The translations under genes were made by a program, and so were the position numbers. From positions 1 to 61,244 of the forward strand of contig NZ_SSXI01000180.1 of assembly GCF_004803405.1 (NCBI RefSeq): 61,244 nucleotides of DNA, in the 5' to 3' direction. This stretch comes from Nocardioides sp. (GTDB taxonomy: Bacteria > Actinomycetota > Actinomycetes > Propionibacteriales > Nocardioidaceae). The notes under the pieces are model-generated. The model was not told the DNA's origin. It made no database searches and saw only the letters and a program-made list of their open reading frames with translations. Numbering within the stretch: position 1 is the stretch's first letter; every line of letters starts with the position of its first letter. Shown here piece by piece: positions 17,584-27,729 of the stretch.

Positions 17584-18588
17584 ATGCCCGTGGTCTCCGG
17601 CTCGCTCGTCGAATGCGACCTCGTCATCGTCGGTGCCGGCCCCACCGGCCTGTTCGCCACGTACTACGCCGGATTCCGCGGCATACGGGTCGCGCTCGTC
17701 GACTCGCTGCCGGAGCTCGGCGGGCAGATCACGGCGATGTACCCCGAGAAGCAGATCTTCGACGTCGGCGGCTTCCCTGCGGTCAAGGGCCGTGACCTCG
17801 TCGACGGACTGGTCGCCCAGGCGGGGACCGCCCACCCGGTCCAGCTCCTCGGGCGTACGGCGACCGGGCTGGACGTCGACGACGCCACCGGTGTCACGCT
17901 CACCCTGGACGACGGCACCGTGGTCCGGGCCAAGGCGATGATCGTCACCGCCGGCATCGGCAAGTTCAGCCCGAGGCCGCTGCCGGCCGCCGAGGGCTGG
18001 GTCGGTCGAGGCGTGGAGTTCTTCGTGCCGACCTTCGAGCCGTACGCCGACCGGGACGTGATCATCGTCGGCGGCGGGGACAGCGCGTTCGACTGGGCGC
18101 TGCACCTCGCGCCGATCGCGCGCTCGGTGACCCTGGTGCACCGTCGTGACGCGTTCCGCGCCCACCAGCGCACCGTGGAACAGGTCCGCGCATCTGCTGT
18201 CGAGATCGTCACGAAGGCCGAGGTGACCGCGCTTCTGGGCGAGGACGGCGGCAGTGCCGGAGCGCTGGCCAAGGTCGAGATCACGGTCGACGGGGTTCCC
18301 GAGGTCCGCCCGGCCCAGGCCGTGGTCGCGGCGCTCGGGTTCATCGCCGACCTCGGCCCGCTCCAGCAGTGGGGCCTGGAGACGCAGCGCCGGCACATCG
18401 TCGTCGACACCTCGATGCGCACCAGCCTGGCCCGGGTCTTCGCGGCCGGCGACATCACCGAGTACCCCGGGAAGGTCCGGCTGATCGCGGTCGGCTTCGG
18501 GGAGGCCGCAACGGCCGTCAACAACGCAGCCGTCGTGATCGACCCGACTGCGCACGTGTTCCCCGGACATTCCTCGGAGGGCAGCTGA
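17584..18588 (+). CDS. Ferredoxin/flavodoxin-NADP+ reductase, thioredoxin-reductase-like fold
   Basis: 334 aa. FAD-binding motif VGAGPTGLFATYYAG at the N-terminus, ELGGQITAMYP, NADPH motif IVGGGDSAFDWA near 165, and the second FAD motif VFAAGDITEYPGK. It lacks the CxxC redox pair of thioredoxin reductases, which places it with YumC-type ferredoxin-NADP+ reductases. I start at ATG 17584 (GGAG 5 nt upstream); GTG 17557 (343 aa) is possible because it lies 6 nt after the -10 box. Position in front of a ferredoxin gene suggests it feeds electrons through that ferredoxin to a steroid P450 or oxygenase encoded outside the window. Confidence 0.88.
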   Translation: MPVVSGSLVECDLVIVGAGPTGLFATYYAGFRGIRVALVDSLPELGGQITAMYPEKQIFDVGGFPAVKGRDLVDGLVAQAGTAHPVQLLGRTATGLDVDDATGVTLTLDDGTVVRAKAMIVTAGIGKFSPRPLPAAEGWVGRGVEFFVPTFEPYADRDVIIVGGGDSAFDWALHLAPIARSVTLVHRRDAFRAHQRTVEQVRASAVEIVTKAEVTALLGEDGGSAGALAKVEITVDGVPEVRPAQAVVAALGFIADLGPLQQWGLETQRRHIVVDTSMRTSLARVFAAGDITEYPGKVRLIAVGFGEAATAVNNAAVVIDPTAHVFPGHSSEGS

Positions 18589-18589
18589 G

Positions 18590-19054
18590 ATGAGCAGTCG
18601 TGACCAGGTCAAGCTCAGCGAGGAGGAGATCCTCGCCCTCCTCGGTGAGAACCTCAAGGTGCAGGTGGCAGCCAACGGGCACGACGGCTTCCCGCACCTG
18701 ACCACGCTGTTCTACATCGTGCGCGACGGCAGGATCGCCTTCTGGACCTACGGCCGCAGCCAGAAGATCAGGAACCTCGAGCGCGACCCGAGGGTGACGG
18801 CCCTGGTGGAGGACGGGGTCGACTACTTCGAGCTGCGCGGGGTCTCGATCGAGGGCCGCGCCGAGATCGTGCGCGACTACGACCAGATCCTCGACATCGG
18901 CTCCGCCGTCGCCACCCGGATGTTCGGCGCGGAGTCGTTCGAGTCGCTGGGTGACATCGGTCGGCAGACCGTCGAGAAGCAGGCGACCAAGCGGGTGGGC
19001 GTGATCATCCACCCCGAGAAGGTCGCGTCCTGGGACCACCGGAAGATGACCTGA
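18590..19054 (+). CDS. Pyridoxamine 5'-phosphate oxidase-fold (PPOX class) flavin/F420 protein
   Basis: 154 aa, a split-barrel flavin-binding fold. Motifs include FPHLTTLFYIVRDGRIAFWTY, KIRNLERDPRVTALVEDG and a C-terminal VIIHPEKVASWDHRKM. Such proteins bind FMN or F420 and often reduce activated double bonds, but the cofactor is not decidable here. It lies one base after the reductase stop and 9 nt before the ferredoxin gene, so it is co-transcribed in the predicted KstR-controlled unit and may act on a steroid intermediate. Confidence 0.78.
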   Translation: MSSRDQVKLSEEEILALLGENLKVQVAANGHDGFPHLTTLFYIVRDGRIAFWTYGRSQKIRNLERDPRVTALVEDGVDYFELRGVSIEGRAEIVRDYDQILDIGSAVATRMFGAESFESLGDIGRQTVEKQATKRVGVIIHPEKVASWDHRKMT

Positions 19055-19063
19055 GAGGTGACC

Positions 19064-19264
19064 ATGAAGATCAAGGTGGACTTCGACCTGTGCGAGTCCA
19101 ACGGGCTCTGTGAGGCGATGGCGCCCGAGGTTTTCGAGCTCGACGACGACGACTTCCTGCAGCTGCACACCGAGCAGACGACCGACGAGAACATCGAGAA
19201 CGTCAAGCGCGCCGTGGCCGCCTGCCCGCGCGCCGCGATCTCGCTGGTGGAGGACGACGAGTGA
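19064..19264 (+). CDS. fdxD: Small ferredoxin with three cluster cysteines ([3Fe-4S]-type), FdxD-like
   Basis: 66 aa from ATG 19064 (AGAGGTG upstream). Cluster motif: CESNGLC (Cys-x5-Cys), no fourth cysteine in that loop, and ACPRAA near the end with the last ligand. This three-cysteine arrangement is that of P450-associated [3Fe-4S] ferredoxins. In Mycobacterium tuberculosis the KstR-controlled fdxD (Rv3503c) is adjacent to hsd4A, as here. It probably carries electrons from the reductase at 17584. The start overlaps nothing; the next gene overlaps its stop by 1 nt. Confidence 0.82.
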   Translation: MKIKVDFDLCESNGLCEAMAPEVFELDDDDFLQLHTEQTTDENIENVKRAVAACPRAAISLVEDDE

Positions 19265-20205
19265 TGGCGAGCCCGCAGGGGAGCGAGATGCCCGACCACA
19301 GTCCGCGGGACACGAGTCTGGACGGCAGGGTCGCGATCGTGACCGGGGCCGGCGCCGGTCTCGGCCGCGCCGAGGCGGTGGCGCTGGCACGGGCGGGCGC
19401 TCGCGTGGTCATCAACGACCTGCCGGGTGCCGGTGACGATGCCGCCGAGGAGATCCGGTCGCTCGGCGGGAGGGCCACCGTCGTCGCAGGCGACGTCAGC
19501 GAGCGGTCCACGGCCGACGCGATGGTCGCGGCCGCGGTCGACGGCTTCGGCGGACTCGACATCGTCGTGAACAACGCGGGCATGACCCGAGACCGGATGC
19601 TGTTCAACCTGTCCGACGAGGAGTGGGACGCGGTGATCGCGGTCCACCTGCGCGGGCACTTCCTGCTCTCACGGAACGCGGCGTCGTACTGGCGGCAGAA
19701 GGCCAAGCAGAGCGAGACCGGGACCGTCTACGGCAGCGTCGTGAACACCGCGTCCGAGGCGTTCCTCAGCGGCTCGCCGGGGCAGGCGAACTACGCCGCG
19801 GCCAAGGCCGGCATCGCCGCGCTGACCCTCTCGACCGCCCGCGGCATGGCGAGGATCGGCGTCCGGGCCAACGCGATCTGCCCTCGTGCCCGCACCGCGA
19901 TGACCGCGGGGGTCTTCGGCGAGGACGGCCCGGCCGACGGGGTCGACCCGTACTCACCGGACCACGTCGCGCCGCTCGTCGCCTACCTCGCGTCGCCGGC
20001 CGCCGAGCGGATCACCGGCCAGGTGCTCGTCGTGTACGGCGGCATGGTCGCCGTGGTGGCCGCACCCGTCGTGGAGCAGCGGTTCGACGCGTCGGGCGAC
20101 CTCTGGACCCCGGACGACCTGGACAAGCAGCTCGGTGGGTTCTTCGCCGACCGCGACCCGAACGTCGGCTTCGCCGCCGACTCCATCATGCAGTTGAAGG
20201 CTTAG
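19264..20205 (+). CDS. SDR-family dehydrogenase, Hsd4A-like (steroid side-chain hydroxyacyl-CoA/17-beta type)
   Basis: 313 aa. SDR motifs: TGAGAGLGRAEAVAL near residue 22, NNAGMTRDRM, catalytic Ser in NTASEAF, YAAAK with Tyr and Lys. The C-terminal extension of ~50 residues (RFDASGDLWTPDDLDKQL) is typical of the Hsd4A/peroxisomal multifunctional enzyme type-2 dehydrogenase group. In mycobacteria Hsd4A oxidises the 3-hydroxyacyl-CoA formed during sterol side-chain beta-oxidation. Adjacency to an fdxD-like gene matches the mycobacterial order. ATG 19264 overlaps the previous stop. Confidence 0.83.
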   Translation: MASPQGSEMPDHSPRDTSLDGRVAIVTGAGAGLGRAEAVALARAGARVVINDLPGAGDDAAEEIRSLGGRATVVAGDVSERSTADAMVAAAVDGFGGLDIVVNNAGMTRDRMLFNLSDEEWDAVIAVHLRGHFLLSRNAASYWRQKAKQSETGTVYGSVVNTASEAFLSGSPGQANYAAAKAGIAALTLSTARGMARIGVRANAICPRARTAMTAGVFGEDGPADGVDPYSPDHVAPLVAYLASPAAERITGQVLVVYGGMVAVVAAPVVEQRFDASGDLWTPDDLDKQLGGFFADRDPNVGFAADSIMQLKA

Positions 20206-20218
20206 GAGCAGGACAGCA

Positions 20219-20989
20219 ATGGGACGTCTGGACAACAAGGTCGCGATCGTCACCGGCGGCGCCCAGGGGCAGGGCGCCGGCATCGCCCGCGCGTACGTCG
20301 CCGAGGGCGCCCGGGTGGTCGTCGCCGACGTGGCGAAGGAGGCCGGCCAGGCCCTCCAGGACGAGCTCACCGCCGATTTCGGCCCCGGGCTCGTGCACTT
20401 CGTGCACCACGACGTCAGCGACGCGGCGTCCTGGGCGACGCTGGTGGAGGACACCGGCACCCGGTTCGGTCCGGTCGGCATCCTCGCCAACAACGCGGGC
20501 ATCCTGCGCTTCGGCGCGATCGAGTCGATGCCGGCCGAAGAGGTCGAGCTGCTGTGGCGGGTGAACCAGCTCGGCTGCTTCCTCGGCATGCAGGCGGTGG
20601 TGCCGACCATGAAGGCGAACGGCGGCGGCTCGATCATCAACGCATCGTCGGTCGAGGGACTGGCGGGCATGGCGTCCTGCACCGCTTACGCCGCCACCAA
20701 GTGGGCGATCCGCGGCATGACCAAGTGCGCGGCGATGGAGCTGGGCCCGCAGCAGATCCGGGTCAACTCCGTGCATCCCGGCATGATCGACACCCCGATG
20801 ACCCGCGTGCACGGCGGCGACGTCGCGATGGAGTTCGGCGCCAGCAAGGTGCCGCTCGGCAGGGTCGGCCACCCGGAGGACATCGCTCCGGTCTACGTGT
20901 TCCTGGGCAGCGACGAGTCGTCGTACATCAACGGCGCGGAGATCGCGGTCGACGGTGGCGTGACCTCGACCCACGCCTTCGGCGGGTGA
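20219..20989 (+). CDS. SDR-family hydroxysteroid dehydrogenase-like (3alpha/20beta-HSD group)
   Basis: 256 aa. Cofactor motif TGGAQGQGAGIARAY, NNAGILRFG, catalytic Ser in INASSVEGLAG, Tyr and Lys in AYAATKWA, and C-terminal GAEIAVDGGVTSTHAF. It resembles the actinobacterial 3alpha(20beta)-hydroxysteroid dehydrogenase family, so a steroid keto/hydroxyl conversion is likely but not proven. GGAGCAGGA lies just before ATG 20219. It is the last gene of the unit that starts at 17584, and it converges on kstR with only 2 bp between stop codons. Confidence 0.83.
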   Translation: MGRLDNKVAIVTGGAQGQGAGIARAYVAEGARVVVADVAKEAGQALQDELTADFGPGLVHFVHHDVSDAASWATLVEDTGTRFGPVGILANNAGILRFGAIESMPAEEVELLWRVNQLGCFLGMQAVVPTMKANGGGSIINASSVEGLAGMASCTAYAATKWAIRGMTKCAAMELGPQQIRVNSVHPGMIDTPMTRVHGGDVAMEFGASKVPLGRVGHPEDIAPVYVFLGSDESSYINGAEIAVDGGVTSTHAFGG

Positions 20990-20991
20990 GG

Positions 20992-21603
20992 TCAGTCGCG
21001 AAGGATCAGGTGGACGGCGGTCTCCATGTGCTGCGCGGTCTCGGCAGCCGTGGACCGGCCGGTCACCCAGGCGACCAGCGCGGAGAGCCACACGTCGCCG
21101 ATGACGCGCGCGACGGCCACGTCGTGCTCGGTGATCTCCGCCTCGTCGGGCACGCCCCCGTGCATGGCGTGGGTGACGATGGAGGTCATCGCCATGCCCA
21201 CGACGTGGATCTCCTTCGCGACGCTGCTGTCCGCGAACATGAACGCGCGGGTGAGCGCCTCGGTGAGCTTGGCATCGCCCTGCATGCCCCGCGCCATCCG
21301 CTTGAGCACGTAGAGGACGCGGTCGGCCTGGGTCTCACCGGGGATCTCGCGCTCATGGAGCCGTCTGGCCGCCTCGTCGAACTGGCGGCCCAGTGCGGAC
21401 ACGAGCAGGTGGATCTTCGAGGGGAAGTAGCGGTAGAGCGTGCCGAGGGCGACGTCGGCCTGCTCGGCGACGGCCCGCATCTGGACGGCTTCGAAGCCGC
21501 CCTCCTTGGCGAGGTCGTAGGTCGCGTCGAGGATCCGCTTGCGGCGGTCCCGCTGTGCGGCCGAGCCCATGTCCTCGGACGTCGGCGTGTTCGCGATCGT
21601 CAC
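20992..21603 (-). CDS. kstR: TetR-family repressor KstR, master regulator of steroid catabolism
   Basis: 203 aa. The N-terminal DNA-binding domain (residues ~13-60) is strikingly like mycobacterial KstR: GSAAQRDRRKRILDAT, FEAVQMRAVAEQADVALGTL, YRYFPSKIHLLVSALGR. The C-terminal ligand domain keeps TEALTRAFMFADSSVAKE and ARVIGDVWLSALVAW. Known KstR is released from DNA by CoA thioesters of cholesterol side-chain intermediates. Seven matching operators in this window support the assignment. Start GTG 21603 has AGGAGA upstream. Its own promoter must lie in the 270-bp gap shared with the glycosyltransferase gene. Confidence 0.93.
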   Translation of the reverse strand: MTIANTPTSEDMGSAAQRDRRKRILDATYDLAKEGGFEAVQMRAVAEQADVALGTLYRYFPSKIHLLVSALGRQFDEAARRLHEREIPGETQADRVLYVLKRMARGMQGDAKLTEALTRAFMFADSSVAKEIHVVGMAMTSIVTHAMHGGVPDEAEITEHDVAVARVIGDVWLSALVAWVTGRSTAAETAQHMETAVHLILRD

Positions 21604-21778
21604 AGTCTCTCCTGTGTCTCCGTGCGCAGATCACGGCGGAGTGTGCGTCACGTCGCTGGAATGCGCACCCGAGCCGGGAATCCTATGGTTTCCGCGGGTC
21701 CGCACGGTGTCCGGGCGTTGCGCGCCCGGGCTCCGGAAGGACCCGCACGGATAGGCTACTGGCACGTAGCGCATAATT

Positions 21779-21792
21779 AGAAACACGTTCCA
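21779..21792. promoter_or_regulatory. KstR-type operator upstream of the glycosyltransferase module
   Basis: AGAAACACGTTCCA matches TnnAACnnGTTnnA except for the first base. It lies in the gap between kstR and the GT4 gene, about 175 bp from the kstR start and 83 bp before ATG 21875. It could control either gene or both. Confidence 0.55.
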
Positions 21793-21874
21793 GTTTGTTT
21801 CGGCCCTGCTCCTGGGAGCTCGGCGCCGTGACTCAGCGGCCATGAGCCAAGCGCCCAGGGGAGGAAGTTTCGAA

Positions 21875-23131
21875 ATGCGGATCGCGATGCTGTCATACCG
21901 CAGCAAGACCCATGTCGGTGGACAAGGGGTCTACCTGCGGCACCTGAGCCGCGAGCTCACCCGGCTGGGACACACCGTCGAGGTGTTCTCCGGCCAGCCC
22001 TATCCCGAGCTCGACGAGGGCGTGGCGCTCACCAAGGTGCCGAGCCTGGACCTCTACCGCGAGCCGGACCCCTTCCGGGTGCCGAAGCTGAGGGAGTTCC
22101 GCGACCTGGTCGACGTCCAGGAATTCGCCATCATGTGCACCGCCGGGTTCCCGGAGCCGCGGACGTTCGCGAAGCGGGTGGCCAGGATCCTCGCCGAGCG
22201 CGGGAGCGACTTCGACATCGCCCACGACAACCAGGTGCTCGCGCACGGGATGCTCGACGTGGAGCGGGCCGCCGGCATCCCGATGATCACCACGATCCAC
22301 CACCCGATCACCTTCGACCGGCGGATCGAGCTGGCACAGACCCGGAACCCGTGGCGCAAGATCACCCTGCGCCGGTGGTACGGCTTCCTCCGGATGCAGG
22401 CCTACGTCGCCAAGCGGGCCCGCTGGATCCTGACCCCGTCCGAGGCGTCCAAGCGCGACATCGCGCGCGACTTCGGCGTCGACCCGGGAAGGATGCAGGT
22501 GATCCTGCTCGGCGTCGACGACTCCTTCGTCCCGCCGACCAAGCCTCGTGTGCCGGGCCGGATCATGGCCATGGCGAGCGCGGACGCGCCCATGAAGGGC
22601 ATCGCGACGCTCCTGGAGGCGTTCGCCAAGCTCCGCACCGAACGCGACGTCGAGCTGGTCCTGGTCACCCGTCCCGCCGCCGGGGGCCGCACCGAGAAGC
22701 TCATCGAGAAGCTCGGGATCGGCGACGCGGTGCGTTTCGCACACGGGCTCACCGACGAGGAGCTCGTGCAGCTGATGGGCTCCGCCGAGGTGGCCTGCGT
22801 GCCGTCCCTCTACGAGGGGTTCTCGCTGCCCACCGCGGAGATGATGGCCTGCGCGACACCGCTGATCGTCTCCCGCGCGGGCGCGATCCCGGAGGTCGTC
22901 GGCGAGGACGGCGAGTGCGCCGACCTGGTCACGCCCGGTGACGTGGGCGAGCTGCTGCTGGCACTCGAGCGGATGCTCGACGACCCCGAGCGCCGCGCCC
23001 GGATGGGTGCGGCCGGTCGCAAGCGCGTCGATGAGCAGTTCAGCTGGCGGGCGGTGGCCGTGAAGGTCGCCGAGGCGTACGAGAAGGTCATCGAGGACTT
23101 CGAGAAGGAGCAAGCAGATGCTGACCGTTGA
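21875..23131 (+). CDS. GT4-family glycosyltransferase, first gene of an uncharacterised module
   Basis: 418 aa from ATG 21875, with a strong AGGGGAGGAAG 7 nt upstream. An in-frame ATG at 21842 is less likely. GT-B fold: the N-terminal half has RIAMLSYRSKTHVGGQGVYL and HDNQVLAHGML. The C-terminal half carries the nucleotide-sugar site with the EX7E motif in PSLYEGFSLPTAEMMA and GAIPEVVGEDGECADLV. It is a retaining transferase using an activated sugar; donor and acceptor are unknown. It overlaps the methyltransferase gene by 14 nt. The KstR-type site upstream suggests co-regulation with steroid catabolism. Confidence 0.83.
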   Translation: MRIAMLSYRSKTHVGGQGVYLRHLSRELTRLGHTVEVFSGQPYPELDEGVALTKVPSLDLYREPDPFRVPKLREFRDLVDVQEFAIMCTAGFPEPRTFAKRVARILAERGSDFDIAHDNQVLAHGMLDVERAAGIPMITTIHHPITFDRRIELAQTRNPWRKITLRRWYGFLRMQAYVAKRARWILTPSEASKRDIARDFGVDPGRMQVILLGVDDSFVPPTKPRVPGRIMAMASADAPMKGIATLLEAFAKLRTERDVELVLVTRPAAGGRTEKLIEKLGIGDAVRFAHGLTDEELVQLMGSAEVACVPSLYEGFSLPTAEMMACATPLIVSRAGAIPEVVGEDGECADLVTPGDVGELLLALERMLDDPERRARMGAAGRKRVDEQFSWRAVAVKVAEAYEKVIEDFEKEQADADR

Positions 23132-23833
23132 CTTCGACCGGCTGGGCCTCGAGCCCGGCGACCGGGTCCTCGACATGGGCGCGGGGGCCGGTCGCCACAG
23201 CTTCGAGATGTACCGCCGCGGCGCGGACGTGATCGCCTTCGACATGGATGCCGACGAGCTGTCCCACGTGAAGGACCTCTTCGTCGCGATGGAGCAGGCG
23301 GGCGAGGTGCCCGTGGGTGCGGAGGCCGACGTCAAGCAGGGCGACGCCCTCGCGCTGCCCTTCGGAGACGGCGAGTTCGACCGGATCGTGGCGGCGGAGG
23401 TGCTCGAGCACATCCCGGCGGATATCCAGGCCATCGAGGAGCTCGTCCGCGTCCTGCGGCCGGGCGGGACGCTGGCCGTGTCGGTCCCGCGCTGGTTCCC
23501 CGAGGTCGTGAACTGGAAGCTCTCCGTGGACTACCACAACGTCGAGGGCGGCCACATCCGGATCTACACGAAGGAAGAGCTGGTCGACAAGGTCACGAAG
23601 CGGGGCCTGGAGTTCGTCGGCGTCGACTACGCCCACGGCCTGCACTCGCCGTACTGGTGGATCAAGTGCGCGGTGGGCGTCGACAACGACGAGCACCCGC
23701 TGGCCAAGGGATACCACAAGCTGCTGGTCTGGGAGATCATGAAGCAGCCGACCGTCCTCCGGCTGGCCGGCAAGGTGCTCGACCCGCTGATCGGCAAGAG
23801 CATGGTGCTGTACTTCCACAAGCCGGAGACGGC

Positions 23834-23837
<4 letters not shown>
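23118..23837 (+). CDS. Class I SAM-dependent methyltransferase, second gene of the module
   Basis: 239 aa. SAM motif I RVLDMGAGAGRHSFEM near residue 17, the acidic residue of motif II in VIAFDMDADEL, motif post-I DALALPFGDGEFD, and EHIPADIQAIEELVRVLRPGG. This is a UbiE/Methyltransf_11-like domain. The C-terminal part has VNWKLSVDYHNVEGGHIRIY and a hydrophobic end. The substrate is unknown; the genetic link with a glycosyltransferase suggests it methylates the same glycoconjugate. The start lies inside the preceding gene and its stop overlaps the next start, so the three genes are translationally coupled. Confidence 0.82.
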
Positions 23838-25660
<1,823 letters not shown>

Positions 25661-25683
25661 GTTCTGGCGCGCCAAGGAGCAGC

Positions 25684-27729
25684 ATGTCCATCGCAATCAG
25701 CGACGAGCAGGTCGAGCTGGCCGGAAGCTTGCGCAAGCGGGCGGCGAGCCTCGGCGGCATCGAGGCCGCGCGCGAGGCCGAGCACGACCCAGGCGCCACC
25801 TTCGACGAGGTCTGGGCGGCCGCCGAGGAGATGGGTATCGCGGCGATCGCCGTACCCGAGTCGGCAGGGGGTGGCGGCGGCACGGTCCTCGACCAGGCCG
25901 TCGCGCTCGAGGCCTGCGCCCACGAACTGCTGCCCGGTGGGCTGCTCGGGGCTGCGATCGGGAGCATCCTCACGGGTCGTCCGGGTCGGTACGGCGTGCA
26001 GGTGCACCCCGCGGGGGTCGTGTGGGACGGCGGCACCGCCGCGGAGGCCCTTCTGCTCGACGGCGGCGACGTCTCGCCGTCGGCGGGCCTGGACCTGACC
26101 GCCCGTCACGCCGCCGCGACCGGTGTTCCCGGCTCCGCGGTCGACGACCGGCGTCGTCGCGTCGCGGTGACGCTGGCGGCCGCCGAGTCGGCCGGCGTGG
26201 CGCGCTGGTGCCTGGAGACGGCGGTCGAGTACGCGAAGGTGCGCGAGCAGTTCGGCAAGAAGATCGGGTCCTTCCAGGCGATCAAGCACCTCTGCGCCGA
26301 GATGCTGGAGACGGTCGAGGCGGTCACCGCCGCCGCGTGGGACGCTGCCGCCTGTGCGGACGGGGAGGATCCGGCGCAGTGGGCGTTCGCCGCCGACGTG
26401 GCCCACCTGATCTGCTTCGACGGAGCGGTCGAGGTCGCCAAGGGCTGCATCCAGGTGCTGGGCGGCATCGGCTTCACCTTCGAGCACGACGCCCACCTCT
26501 ATCTCCGTCGGGCTCACTCGCTCCGGGCACTGGTGGGCCCGTCCGACGCCGCGGCGGAGCGGCTCACGGCTGCCGCCGTCGCCGGGGTACGACGCCGGGT
26601 CGACGTCGACCTCGGCGGCCGTGACGAGGCGATCCGGCCGGAGGTCGCCGCGACCGCCGACGCGATCGCGGCACTGCCCCCGGAAGAGCGGCGCGCGGCA
26701 CTCGTCGAGACCGGCTTCCTGACCCCGCACTGGCCGAAGCCGTACGGCCTGGCAGCCGATCCGACCCTCCAGATCGTGATCGACCAGGAGCTCGCGCGGG
26801 CCGGAGTGGATCGTCCCGACCTCGTGATCGCAGGCTGGGCGCTGCCGACGATCCTCGCTCACGGCACCGAGGAGCAGTGCGCGCGATTCGTGCGGCCCTC
26901 GCTGATGGGTGAGCTGGTCTGGTGCCAGCTGTTCTCCGAGCCCGGCTCCGGCTCGGACCTGGCGTCACTCCGGACGAAGGCGATCCGGGTCGAGCCCGCC
27001 ACCGACCCGGCAGGACGCGCCGGCTGGTCGATCTCGGGACAGAAGGTGTGGACCAGCGTCGCCGAGCGGGCCGACTGGGGGATCTGCCTGGCTCGCACCG
27101 ATCCCGACGCCCCGCCACACAAGGGCATCACCTACTTCCTGGTCGACATGAGGTCGCCCGGGATAGAAGTACGGCCGCTGCGCGAGATCACCGGCGAGGC
27201 GCTGTTCAACGAGGTGTTCCTCGACGCGGTCTTCGTGCCCGACGAGAACGTCGTGGCAGCGCCGGGCGACGGCTGGAGGCTCGCCCGCACGACCCTCGCC
27301 AACGAGCGGGTGGCGATGGCCAGCGCTCGGCTCACCAAGAGCGTCGAGCGCATCGTGCAGATCGCAACGGAGCGCGAGCTGGGCGCCGTCGAGCGCAACA
27401 GGATCGGCCACCAGGTGGCCCTGGCGACGGTCTGCGGCCTGCTCGGCGTCCGGACCACGCTGCGGGCACTCGCCGGCCACGGGCCGGGCGCCGAGTCGAG
27501 CGTCGCCAAGCTGCTCGGCGTCCGCAGCCGTCAGGACTCCTCGGAGCTGGCTCTCCAGCTGCAGGGGGACGGCATCGCGGTGCTCGGCGAGCTCGAGCGC
27601 GACGGCGACCCGGTCGCCGCGGACGTCTGGGAGGCGCTCAACACCCGCTGCCTCTCGATCGCCGGTGGCACCACCCAGATCCTGCGCAACGTCGCAGGCG
27701 AGCGGATCCTGGGACTACCGCGTTCCTAG
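25684..27729 (+). CDS. fadE34: Two-domain acyl-CoA dehydrogenase, FadE34 (ChsE3)-like
   Basis: 681 aa, two acyl-CoA dehydrogenase units in one chain. Residues 1-~310 form the first unit, ending in the FAD-domain segment FGKKIGSFQAIKHLCAEML and VLGGIGFTFEHDAHLYLRRA. Residues ~320-681 form a full second unit: HWPKPYGL, LFSEPGSGSDLASLRTKA, SGQKVWTSVAERADW and the terminal SIAGGTTQILRNVAGERILGLPR. This architecture is that of mycobacterial FadE34, which dehydrogenates the C24 steroid-CoA thioester and is encoded beside kstR there. ATG 25684 follows AAGGAGC. Its end overlaps the convergent hydrolase gene by 15 bp. Confidence 0.85.
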   Translation: MSIAISDEQVELAGSLRKRAASLGGIEAAREAEHDPGATFDEVWAAAEEMGIAAIAVPESAGGGGGTVLDQAVALEACAHELLPGGLLGAAIGSILTGRPGRYGVQVHPAGVVWDGGTAAEALLLDGGDVSPSAGLDLTARHAAATGVPGSAVDDRRRRVAVTLAAAESAGVARWCLETAVEYAKVREQFGKKIGSFQAIKHLCAEMLETVEAVTAAAWDAAACADGEDPAQWAFAADVAHLICFDGAVEVAKGCIQVLGGIGFTFEHDAHLYLRRAHSLRALVGPSDAAAERLTAAAVAGVRRRVDVDLGGRDEAIRPEVAATADAIAALPPEERRAALVETGFLTPHWPKPYGLAADPTLQIVIDQELARAGVDRPDLVIAGWALPTILAHGTEEQCARFVRPSLMGELVWCQLFSEPGSGSDLASLRTKAIRVEPATDPAGRAGWSISGQKVWTSVAERADWGICLARTDPDAPPHKGITYFLVDMRSPGIEVRPLREITGEALFNEVFLDAVFVPDENVVAAPGDGWRLARTTLANERVAMASARLTKSVERIVQIATERELGAVERNRIGHQVALATVCGLLGVRTTLRALAGHGPGAESSVAKLLGVRSRQDSSELALQLQGDGIAVLGELERDGDPVAADVWEALNTRCLSIAGGTTQILRNVAGERILGLPRS

